The notes beneath the pieces were generated by a model, which saw only the letters and a program-made list of their open reading frames with translations, made no database searches and was not told the DNA's origin. DNA of 64,000 nt from Acidimicrobiia bacterium (GTDB taxonomy: Bacteria > Actinomycetota > Acidimicrobiia > IMCC26256 > PALSA-610), in NCBI GenBank assembly GCA_027494135.1, contig JAOSJK010000023.1, forward strand, positions 76,558-140,557, read 5' to 3'. The position numbers and the translations under genes were made by a program. This document shows, piece after piece, positions 33,927 to 43,531 of this stretch; position 1 is the stretch's first letter, and each line of letters starts with the position of its first letter.

Positions 33927-34649
33927 TCAGCGGGGGTTCAGGAAGTCGGCAAGGCTGCCGTCGTTATCCGCTTGGCGGAGCCAAGCAGCCACCGAGAAGG
34001 CGTCGTGCTGATCGCCCGTCCGATCCTCGCGCGGGAAGGACCGGCTCCACAAGGACGGGTACACCTCGACGACCGCTGAACGTCCCGCCGGCACGGCCCA
34101 CCCGTCGAAGGGCCAGAAATGGACCCGGTCGCCGGCCCGTTCGCGCAGGTAGCGAAGCCAAGGAAGGCCGGAGTGGGTCGACTTGGCGACGGAGCCCTGC
34201 ACGTCGAAGCGGAAGACCGACTTCGCGGAGCCCGCCCGCTCTTCGGTGAGCCGCCGCCACCGGGGGTTGCCGGTGCGTTTGGCGCCATGCCCGACCGCGC
34301 CGTCGCGCACGAAGTCGACATAGACGTGGTCGCCATCGGTCGGCCAGTGGCGCTGGAAGTCGTCCAAGAACGCCGGCCAGTCGAGTGCCAGCTGATGTGC
34401 CTCGAAGTAGCGAAGCGGGAACGAGAAGCCGTGATCGATGCCGACCAGCACGCGCTCCTCGCCCTGAAGCTCCCCGACGAGCCACTCCGCGACTCCCCGC
34501 CGCGTCCAGTACTTACGCGGACTCGACGGCGGCAGGACTTCCCTGGGCTCAGAGTCTCGCCCTGCAGCGTAGATCCGGAGCCCCTTGAGGCTCGACGTCG
34601 GGGTCTTGGCACCCGAGTAGTCAATACCTATGAATCGTTCGAAATCCAC
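33927..34649 (-). CDS. DUF429-type RNase H-fold predicted nuclease
   Basis: A 240-residue protein starting GTG (VDFERFIGIDYSGAKTP). The pattern GIDYSGAK, VGIDHGFSFP, VVEVYPSLW and DQHDAFSVAAWLR matches the DUF429/COG2410-like group with an RNase H fold and conserved acidic residues. The biochemical role of the family is not established. It sits between the DUF499 ATPase and the RecB-like nuclease on the same strand. An alternative is a non-nucleolytic RNase H-like protein. Confidence 0.7.
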   Translation of the reverse strand: MDFERFIGIDYSGAKTPTSSLKGLRIYAAGRDSEPREVLPPSSPRKYWTRRGVAEWLVGELQGEERVLVGIDHGFSFPLRYFEAHQLALDWPAFLDDFQRHWPTDGDHVYVDFVRDGAVGHGAKRTGNPRWRRLTEERAGSAKSVFRFDVQGSVAKSTHSGLPWLRYLRERAGDRVHFWPFDGWAVPAGRSAVVEVYPSLWSRSFPREDRTGDQHDAFSVAAWLRQADNDGSLADFLNPR

Positions 34650-34721
34650 GCTTTCAAAGGCCTGGCTTCTCGGCGTAGCGAGTAGCGACGCGCCAAAGGA
34701 CCTCAAAGCACGCGCGATACC

Positions 34722-37485
34722 TCACTCGTCGCTGATCGAAACATCATTCGTCAGATTGAGATCCGCCAGAATCTGCTGGAGGTCCTCCGAGAGGCTCTTC
34801 GCCGCGCCGGCGCCGACAGTGACGGAGAAGTCGACCCCGACCTGAAGCTGCGATCCAGACCGAAGCTTCGGCAAGAGTTTCGTACCCAGTCGATTCCACG
34901 TCTCGGGTGGAATCTTCCCCTTCACTCGCAGGACGACCGAGGCAGGGCCCGGTTCGGGCGCGGGCTCGGGTCCGGGGAAGGGGGAGTTACGACGGGCCCG
35001 GGACCCGGCTCCGGAGTCGGCGTGCCGGGGGCAGGCTCCGGTTCCCTTCGCAATGCCTCGGCCTTCGCCTTCTGGAGTAGGAACACGTCGGATTCGAACG
35101 TCACTTCGTCGGGTGCAACCGGCTCTCCAAACCACACCCGTTCGTAGCTTCCATCCGCGCGCTTGCCTGAGGCCAAGCCGAGGCTCTCCATTGCCAACGA
35201 ACTCCGCGAGTTTCGCCCGCAACACGGAATCTGGATCGACGAGGCGCGTCAGCGACCCATTGAGGAAGCTCTGCCGCAAGCTGGCAAGTGGCCACACGCC
35301 AGACTCCTTGAGTGCAGGCGGCCAGTTCCGCTCGATGTAGCCGACTCCCACGGACTCGTTGAGAAGAGCTTCCGACTTGAGGGCACCGATCACCCTGCCG
35401 CAGAGCGTCTCGCCGCTCGAGGAATGCCCAGCCCCGAGGTCGATCACCTTGAGGCCATCTGGCTCCCGGGCGTCGGCCAGGATGGCGAATCGGTAGTCGC
35501 CCCACACCTCATCCTTGGCGACCCCATCCGCGTCCCGAACCTTGGTCTGCAGGGCCGTGCGATCCTCGCGGTCGAAGTCCCCACCGAGCGTTCCATCAGC
35601 CACTTCTCGCGCCACGCGCTTCCACGCCAGCGATAGCTCGACCTTCTCCCGCAGCTCGCGCCCCGGCTTCTTGACACACCAGACCAGCGCACCCGGGTAG
35701 AGACGTGGGGATTTGCCGCGCTGTCGCGTCCACTCCGCAAGCTGGGTGCGCAGCCCCCCACTCGCCGACCATTCTACTTCGGGATCCGCGACCACCAGGG
35801 TCAGCCGCGGCGTGTCAGGGATCTCCGCTCCATCGCTCGGGAAGGGAACGACCGGGATGCTCGCCCCGCGTCGGAACTCCTCTTCGACTAGCTTGCGAAG
35901 CGCTGGCTTGATCTCCGTCTCCTCATCGAGAGATGCGCGCCGGTCGCTCACAACCTTCTTCATCGTCGGCTGGTAGCCTATTCGGAAGCCATCGGAACCA
36001 ATGCGACGGATGAAGTAGGCGCGATCTTCGAGGGAGAGAGCCGCGTTGTCGACCGAGGTCGTATCGACATCCGGCTCACCCAGCGCAAAACGAAGTTCCG
36101 GAAGGTGCGCCACCTTGTCGGTCTGGCCGCCGGACGACTCGAAGAGGATGGCCGTTGCCACGCGCTGGTGGATGCCCCGGAGCGGGCCCTTGGTATCCGC
36201 ATCGAGCGCCCTGCTGTGCGCCTGGTCCCCGGCGATATCAGTGTCGATAGCCGCAACTAGCCGGGACTCACCGAGCTGCCCGAGCACAACACTACGGAAT
36301 CCGGGCTCGCTGAGCGGCGCAGAACCCAGCGTAAGCAGCGGCTCCGTCCGAGCCTTGCGGAAAGCATCAGCGGCCGCAATCGAAATCCACTGGGCAAGCA
36401 TCGCTAGCGTGCCGCGCGTTTGCTGATACTGCGCCAGCGCTTGCCACTTGCGCTGAAAGACCGAAAGCGTCGCCGGATGGAACGGGTAGCAGGCTTCGAA
36501 GCGGCGCTGCAGGTACTCGCGGGCCTTCGCCTCTGTCGCCGCGGAATCCACGGCGGTCCACTCCGGCGGGGAGCTGCGCTCGCCGCTCAAAGCACCAATC
36601 CGCGAACGCCTTCGAAACGTTCCGGCGCACCTTCTCGCTGCCGAGGTCCTGGAAGAGCCTCCGCCGTACCACCTCGCTGATCTCGGTCTCGTCGTTCGCG
36701 ATCAGATCCTTGGCTACTCGCCGGACGACCCGGGAGATCTTCTCCTGCCACTGCATGTCCCAGTCCGTCATCTCGACCTGACTCCGCGGGAGCGAGATGA
36801 CGCAGGCACCGTGGGTAGTTCCAGTCGTGGCCACCGTTAGGTTCTGGATAAAAGCATGGAAGGCCTCGGCCCCGCTGCGATGTCGGTTCAGGTAGTTCAG
36901 CACCTCGTCGAACAGCAGCAGCACGGGAGCCCCAGCGGCCTCGAACACTCGGCCTATCGCGTCCGTGCCCGGTGGCGTGGACTTTGCCGCCACCCCTAGG
37001 GCCTCTACAGCAGCGTCCCCGCCAAGCTGGCGCGCGACGTCAATCCATGGTGTCTCGTACCCGGGTCGCGGGTCCCAGGCATTGCCAACGAACACAGCGA
37101 CCCGCGCCTTCGGAACTGAGGCGATGCCCGCCTCTCGCACCAAATCCGAAACGCCGTTGTAATCCGCCGCCTTGTTGCCGTTGGTTGCGAGGTGATAGAG
37201 CGTCGTCAACGTGTGGGTCTTGCCACCACCGAACTGCGTGATGAGCGTGAGCACCGGGGCAGTGTTGTCCGTTCGACCGGAGAGCCGCCGCAGAACCATC
37301 CCTGCATGCTCGCGCAGCGCGCGTGTGAAGCACGTTCGGGCAAAGAACTGATCGGGCTTGCGGTAATCCTCGGGGGCCGTTCCGGCGACGACCTGCTCCA
37401 GCGCAATCGCAAATTCGTCGGGGTTGAACGAGCGTCCCTCGCGCACCTCTTTCCGCGGTGTCGCGACTTTGTACCACGGCTCCAT
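34722..37485 (-). CDS. DUF499 ATPase, three apparent frameshifts
   Basis: Large P-loop ATPase of the DUF499 (COG1483) group. ATG at 37485 with GGAGGTC upstream. Walker A QFGGGKTHTL near residue 87, Walker B PVLLLFDEVLNYL near 190, helical and beta C-terminal parts, ending in a Pro/Glu linker and GKIPPETWNRLGTKLLPKL. The frame breaks near 36589-36591, at GAGGCTC 35180-35186 (GAGCTC restores NGELGLASGKRADG) and at a five-C run 34980-34984. The net change is plus one, agreeing with the gene length; repaired product about 920 residues. DUF499 ATPases accompany DUF1156 methyltransferases in predicted defence loci and resemble the BrxC/PglY ATPase of BREX. Confidence 0.8.
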
Positions 37486-37496
37486 GGCATGACCTC

Positions 37497-38471
37497 CTAG
37501 GGTCTCCGCAGGCGTTTGAACAGCTCCGCGGCGGGGCGCTTCAGCCTTGCGAGATTGGCATAGGCAACGGGTTCGAATCCTCGGGCACCATCGTAGACCC
37601 GGTACCGAACCCCGTCGGTGACCACCGCATCGCACAACACGCCGAGCGCCTCGATGTAGCCGCGGGCCTGGTCGAGCGCTCCTTCGACGCCCGCTCCCAG
37701 ACGCTTCGCCTCAATCACGAATCGGACATTTTCAGGAGTCCGCGGGAGCGCCTTGAAGACCGTTACATCGATGTACCGCCACTTCACCGCAATACACTCG
37801 CGCGGCCAACCAAGCGCCCGCAGGAACGGTACGATACCGTGGACGAGCAGCTCGTCTTCACTCGGAGGCTCGCCGAAAGCCTGGTCATCCAGGAACAGCG
37901 GCAGGAGATCCGCAGCCTCGGCCACGATTTCGGCGAGCGCCTCGGGCACCGGCTCCAGCGCTGGCTCCTCCGCTGGCAGATCCGGAAGAGGAGCCCTCTG
38001 CCAGTAGTGCGGCGGCGAGTTCAAAAATCGCTCGGCAAAGTCAACGACCTCTTCATTCCACACACGCGAGCAGCGCGTCGGGTTCGCACCAAACGCCGAT
38101 CCCGCAAAGGTGTGATCCGCTGGCAGGCGGCACCATCGAACGCGCCGGCCGTGCTGTAAATCCCAGCCGTTCACATCGTCGAATGCGTTCAGATAGACGT
38201 ATTCGCTCGCCACCAACCCGACAGCGATCACGGTTGCAATGCCGGTTCGAAGGAGAAGCACGTCGCCCTGCGCTATCTCGCTGGCGAAGCGTCGGACGAA
38301 GCTCCCATCGAAATCCCCGTCTCCACGCTCGGGCGCCCACGGCCCCGCGTCGCCTGGACCGATCAAGGCGACGCCGTGCTTCAGAAGAACGTCAGCATAG
38401 GAGCGAGCGGCCGGCCCGGCTGAAACTTGCCAGACCGCGGGCGGCACCTCGGTCACGCCCGCCGGACTCAC
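37497..38471 (-). CDS. EVE/PUA-like domain plus PD-(D/E)XK nuclease
   Basis: A 324-residue protein, start overlapping the methyltransferase stop by four bases. The N-terminal half (AVWQVSAGPAARSYADVLLK, EIAQGDVLLLRTGIATVIAVGLV) has the look of EVE/PUA-like folds that read modified bases in restriction enzymes. The C-terminal part (YIDVTVFKALPRTPENVRFVIEAKRLGAG... split here by motif) has the D...ExK arrangement near residues 233-253, followed by ALDQARGYIEALG and GVRYRVYDG, like the nuclease domain of type I restriction subunits. Probable nuclease of the neighbouring methyltransferase system. Domain calls are by pattern only. Confidence 0.68.
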   Translation of the reverse strand: MSPAGVTEVPPAVWQVSAGPAARSYADVLLKHGVALIGPGDAGPWAPERGDGDFDGSFVRRFASEIAQGDVLLLRTGIATVIAVGLVASEYVYLNAFDDVNGWDLQHGRRVRWCRLPADHTFAGSAFGANPTRCSRVWNEEVVDFAERFLNSPPHYWQRAPLPDLPAEEPALEPVPEALAEIVAEAADLLPLFLDDQAFGEPPSEDELLVHGIVPFLRALGWPRECIAVKWRYIDVTVFKALPRTPENVRFVIEAKRLGAGVEGALDQARGYIEALGVLCDAVVTDGVRYRVYDGARGFEPVAYANLARLKRPAAELFKRLRRP

Positions 38472-41000
38472 CTCGGCACCGCTAGGAGCATCGCGTCGAG
38501 AAGTCGCTTCTCCTCGCTGCCTCTTGGGTACAGCGGCGAGAGTGCGTTCGCTAGACGCAAGAAATCTGGCCCGCGCTCCTGTTCGGCCTTGACAAGAGCC
38601 CGAAGCGCATTTGTGCGGCCACTAGCCTGGAGCAGCATGGCCGCATGCACTCGGTCGAGGGTCGTTGCCTCCCGTGCGGCGGCGAGCTGCTCATCGGTGA
38701 GATCCACAGCGGGTCGTCTTCCACGGCCACGCGCCCGGCGTCCGCGCGGTCGAACCGTCGCCTCGAGTTCAGGGAACAGCATACCCTGAAGCGGATTGGG
38801 GCCTAAAGAGCTTTCCTGTTCGAGTCTCGTTGCAACAGCCTGCGCGCCCTCATCGCCGAACAGCTGCCTCGCGCGCTCTGCTATCGGAAGCAGCCTTACA
38901 ACGCCCTTCGTCGTCTCGATTACTCGCAGCTCCCATCTCGGAAGCTCGATTCCGAGCGGCTGAGCGAAGCGGCGCACCACATCGAACACCAGCGTGAATC
39001 CCTTGCTCTTGCTTCGGGGCCGTTCTTCATCGTCCTCGTCATCCCCTGATTCTTCAATGTCGGCGTCATCCTCTGATTCTTCAACGTCGGCGTCATCCGA
39101 CGCTTTGCTATCCGTAACCTCGCCCGTTGTGGCTTGCAAAGTCCACAGGAACAGCGCTGTCAGCCGCGCATCCTCTTCGAGTGCCCCCGCCAACCCGTTG
39201 CGAGCACTAGCCTCCGCAGTACCAAGCACGTTCTCGAGTGCAGTGCGGCCCACGACCTCCCAAACTTTCTCCAGGTATTCGTCGAGCTTCACCTCCCGCC
39301 CCTCGGCCGTCTCTACCTTCGCGTAGCGGCTAAAGATCTCAAGCGCTGGTCCGACACAGGCAAAGACGAGGTCCGCACCCCGCACTCCCTCACCTTCCAG
39401 CCGTTCCATCCAGCTCCCAACACGCCGCGGGAGCTCCTGCAACACGTTCGCCCAGTCTCCAGTCGCGGCAGCGGCTGCTCGAGGACGGCAGATCAGGTGG
39501 ACGCTCGTCGCGAGTGCGGCGGATTCGCGGGCGCGAATGCGGTGAGCCATCTCAGTGGCGATCGGCCAAGATCCGGTGATTGTCCATCCGCCTCTAATCA
39601 TCCCGGATAGGAGGGCTTCCCAGCCCTCAGTGGTCTTATGGGCGAAGACAACCGCTCCAATCCCATCGGGGTGCAAAACACGCACCCCCTCCGCGAACGC
39701 TTCTCCCATCGCCGTATCAAAGAACTTTGCGTCCTTAGGTTTTCCATCTACCAGTTTCGTTTTGTCCTGAACCGCTTCGGCGTCCTTCGGCGAGAGGCGG
39801 TTATTCGAATCAAAAGGATCGCGAAGCAGCGGGTGGTTTGGATTGACTCGCTTTAGCCAGATAAGAAAGAAGTCCGCTAAATCAGCATACGGTATCGCGT
39901 CGTAGTACGGCGGATCCGTAAACCATACTGAGGCTGAGTCGTCCGGCAGATCTGACCTTTGCGCCATCCCTTGAACGACCTGACCGGCGTGAGACCCCAT
40001 GACGTTGGCAGCACCGACACCAGCTGCGAGGTTGTCCGTACACTTCTCGTAGGATCCGCTCGATTCGCTCAACGGCATTCCTTCGACGAAATCCCACGCC
40101 ATTTTTACGCGACCTAGCTTGAATACTGCAGACGGACACTCCTGCCCCGGCATCCAAGCACAAAGAGCGTTGCCAAGATCTACGAGTTTTCCGATCGCTA
40201 GCATGGACACATCAGATGTCGCGGACGGGCTAGATGCCGTCGCAGCGGCCAACGCAGCAAGCGACAACTTCTGGCGCGCGGTGAAGAGGTCACCCCAATG
40301 CAGCATTCCGTAGCGCTGAACACGGAAACCTAGCGTCCCGATCGGCGGAAGCGGCTCATCCGGCACTGGGCAGAGTCCCCGCCTTCCTCCGGTTTCCCAC
40401 TCTTTGATCAACCTACCAACTTGCGACTGAGCGTTTCTAACTACTTCGTAATCGCCATCAATCGCCAAGCGGTAGTGGCGACCTGTCTCGCCGGGCCTCA
40501 GGAGAGCTACTGCAAGAAGCCGCGCGCCACCGTTACGCCCGCCATTTGCGTCGAACGTGACATCCGCCCCACCATGCTGGCTCGCGATCTGCGCGCGGAC
40601 CCGCTCGGGAACGAGAACAGTTCCGCAGCAGACGCACTTCGCCTTCGCGCGCGACACCGTGCCGCCGCGCACCTCCTTCTCCGTCTTCGGCTCAAAAATC
40701 TCGAACTCGACGCGCGGGAATTGCCCCTTAGGCCTTTCCACATGGCAGCGGAGCGCCCGCCGGCGGCTTGCCTTCTTGCACAACCAGAGCGAACGCACGA
40801 GCGGAATCTCAGCCCCGCACTTTGGCGCCTCGCAACGCACTGTACGCGCCCACAGATACGCGATCGGTCTCCCACCATCCGCGTCCTTCGGATACAGGCC
40901 AGACAGCTGCCGCGACGCCCGAGTCTTAATCTCCGCCCCGATACGTCTCACCTCCTCAGGCAGCTTGGCGCCGTTCCGTTGAATGTCCTCCAGCATCACC

Positions 41001-41004
41001 TTAA
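41001..41004. repeat. target-site duplication, left
   Basis: TTAA immediately left of the insertion sequence, matched by TTAA at 42712-42715. Four-base duplications are the norm for the IS1380 family. Confidence 0.9.
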
Positions 41005-42711
41005 CCCGGATTATGCGCGAAGGCTGAAAGAACGAAGGCCCCGGATGCGCTAGAAACCGGTTGTCGCACCCGTTTCTCACCCATCCAGAGGCCTTCGTGA
41101 GCACCCACTCTACCATACAGTCTGTCCTGTTTCCCGAACTCGTTGGTGGCAAGACCGTCGTCGCAAAGCTCGACCAGGAGCACAGCAGCTCCGAGGGCGG
41201 GGCGCTGCTGCTGAAGGCCGTCGACGACCAGTTGGGCCTGTCTCGCCGTTTGGCGGCGTGCATCGACGATGCTCGCCAGCCGGGCAAGATTCGCCACGAG
41301 CTCGAGGAGCTGCTACGGCAGCGGATGTTCGGGATCGCCTGCAGGCTACGCCGACGCGAACGATGCGGCGCGGATCGCCGACGACCCGATGCACAAGCTG
41401 CTGGCGGATCGCGATCCGATCGCGGGCGAGGCATTGGCCTCACAGCCGACGCTCTCTCGCTTCGAGAACCGGGTGCGGCGCGCCGATCTGTTCCGCATGG
41501 CTGACGCGCTCGCCGACACCGTGATCGCGCATCACCGCCGTCGTCTGCGCGGCAAAGCGCGCCGGATCACGATTGACATGGACCCGACCGACGATCCGAC
41601 GCACGGCCAGCAGGAGCTCGCCTTCTACAACGGCCACTACGACAGTTGGTGTTACTTGCCCATGGTGGCGAACGTGACGTTCGGCGACGAGTCGGAGCAG
41701 TACCTCGTGGCCGCCGTCCTGCGGCCGGGCAACGCACACTCCTCGCTGGGCGCGATCGGGATCCTGCGGCGGCTGATCCGCAAGCTCCGCACCGCCTTCC
41801 CGAAGGCGCGGCTGCGGGTACGCCTCGACGGCGGCTTCGCGACGCCGGAGATCTTCGACTTTCTCGAAGACGAGAGGATCGAGTACTTGGTGGCAATGGC
41901 CAAGAACAAGCGTCTCGGGCCCCAGGGAGCGCGTTTGCTCGGGCGCGCCCGCGCAGAGGCGAAGAGGACCGGCCAGAGCGCGGCCTTCTTCGGAGAGACC
42001 CGCTACGCCGCCCGCAAATGGACGCGCGGCAAGCGGCGCGTGATCTACAAAGCGGAGGTGGTCTGCCTCGCCGGGCGCGCGCCGCTCGACAATCTGCGCT
42101 TCGTGGTGACGAACCTTCCGCACCGCCCCGAGCGCATCTATGATCTCTACCGGCAGCGCGGCGACGACGAGAATCGAATCAAGGAGCTTCACTACGGACT
42201 CGAGCTCGACCGCACGAGCTGCCATCGCTTTCTCGCCAACCAGCTCCGCGTGCTGATGACCGCGGCGGCCTACGTGTGGATGCAAGAGCTTCGACGACGC
42301 GCGAAGGGCACGAGCCTGGCGGCGGCGCAGGTGACGACGCTCCGCGAGCGCCTCTTCAGGCTTGCCGCCTGGTTCGAAGTCTCGACCCGACGCATCGTCG
42401 TCCACCTCCCGCGCTCGTTCGCCTGGAAGCCGTGCTGGCTGCGCATCGCCGCGCGTCTGCACGCAGCGCCTGGCTAAACCCCGCTCGCCCGGACTTCAGC
42501 GACACCGCACGCCATGCTCGCTGACGAGCAAAGGGACAACCTCGCGCCGTCGTCGCCACGCAGGCGACTGCGAGCGGCCAAGCTCACGAACGAGCGCTCT
42601 CTGTCCCTTCATCGCAGCGGTTCGAGCCAAGAACCGCTCCGTAGAGAGACACCGCCAGACGTTCTTGCGACCCGATCTGGGCAACCGGCAGCGCTTCAGG
42701 AATAATGCGGG
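41005..42711 (+). mobile_element. IS1380-family insertion sequence
   Basis: A 1707-bp element with terminal inverted repeats starting CCCGGATTAT at the left end and CCCGCATTAT (read inward from the right end), flanked by TTAA duplications. It carries one transposase gene on the plus strand, opposite to the methyltransferase it interrupts. Size, ends and duplication length all fit IS1380. Insertion looks recent because the target halves join without any scar beyond the duplication. Confidence 0.93.
41097..42477 (+). CDS. IS1380 transposase, apparent frameshift
   Basis: DDE transposase of the IS1380 family. GTG start at 41097 (VSTHSTIQSVLFPELVGGK). First Asp in TIDMDPTDDPTHG, second in RVRLDGGFATPEIF, Glu in QRGDDENRIKELH. 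The frame breaks near 41343, where GCCTGCAGGCTAC should probably read GCCTGCGGCTAC, giving FGIACGYADANDA as in relatives. The repaired product is 459 residues. If the extra A is real the copy is dead and fixed in the methyltransferase gene. Confidence 0.88.
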
Positions 42712-43234
42712 TTAAGGATTAGGCACGCGACGGGGTTGAGATCACTTGCGAACGCTTCACAGCCAAGTCGCAGCGCTTCTAGTGGAATTGATCCCCCACC
42801 TGCAAAGGGGTCTACGACGAGAGGAGCCTCATAACTCTCAGCGCGGCCACCGGGCGCGTGCGCCGCTTCGACTAGCGCGCGACCTACATCCAGATAGGTG
42901 CGATTCCTCGCGAGGTTCCAGTTCGCGAAATCACCGATAAAGCCGAGCAACGCCTTGCGCAGGTCCTCGTCGGTCCTTCCGGGATTGCACTCCGGCACCT
43001 CGCGCAATCGCCTCCGGGCCTCACGCTTAAACTCGGCGGGGCATAGAGGGTCACAAGGGTCCGGCCAGAGCAGCCCAAGCAATACCGCTCGACTTGAGGC
43101 GAGCGGCCGCCTCGCCCACCATAGGTGCAGCGAGGTAGGCAGCCCGTGCCGAATCGACTTCTCTCGCGCCGCGTGCCGAGAAACCTCCGCGATCGGGAAG
43201 TCCACCTCCGCGAGCCGCTTGCACTCATTGGGAA

Positions 43235-43531
43235 TCATGAGCTCATTTGATCCGTGTGTTGTTTCGCCACTGCCCAAATACCCCTGCCTTCATTCCTGAT
43301 GAGGCCCGCCGCCCGCAACTTGGTACGAGCCCACGCTAGCCTGTAGTCCAGCTCGCTCCGCTTCTCTCGTCCCTTATGCGGAATCGCGCACTGCGCCTTG
43401 GTCAGACGCAACCGTTCGGCGACGCACTCCTCGATCTCCTGGATGGTCGCCATTCCATCGTGCGCCTTGATGCAAGCCAAGACCGTCGTCGCGAGCTCCG
43501 CGACCGTGGGTAAGGGCAGGCGGGCTGTCAC
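43235..43531 (-). CDS. Mrr_N-like winged-helix small protein
   Basis: A 98-residue protein. LPTVAELATTVLACIKAHDG, ATIQEIEECVAERLRLT and DYRLAWARTKLRAAGLIRNEGRGIW form the winged-helix pattern seen at the N-terminus of Mrr restriction proteins, here standing alone. Start and stop overlap both neighbours (helicase stop and methyltransferase start) by four bases, so it is made together with them. Likely a DNA-binding specificity or assembly subunit. Confidence 0.75.
   Translation of the reverse strand: MTARLPLPTVAELATTVLACIKAHDGMATIQEIEECVAERLRLTKAQCAIPHKGREKRSELDYRLAWARTKLRAAGLIRNEGRGIWAVAKQHTDQMSS

Larger units (their letters stand above)
38468..43238 (-). pseudogene. DUF1156 DNA methyltransferase split by IS1380
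   Basis: Adenine-specific DNA methyltransferase of the DUF1156/COG1743 group. The 5' part (42712-43238) has the DUF1156 start (IPNECKRLAEVDFPIAEVS, LHLWWARRPLASSRA) and SAM motif I (VVDPFAGGGSIPLEAL). The 3' part (38468-41004) has Zn-ribbon cysteines (CEAPKCG, CVCCGTVL), the catalytic WFTDPPYYDAIPYADL and an acidic tail. Removing the IS and one TTAA joins VACLI-LK-VMLEDIQRNG in frame and yields exactly 1019 codons plus stop, so the gene was intact until the insertion. Start ATG at 43238 overlaps the previous stop (ATGA). It should be non-functional as sequenced, unless the IS excises in part of the population. Confidence 0.92.
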
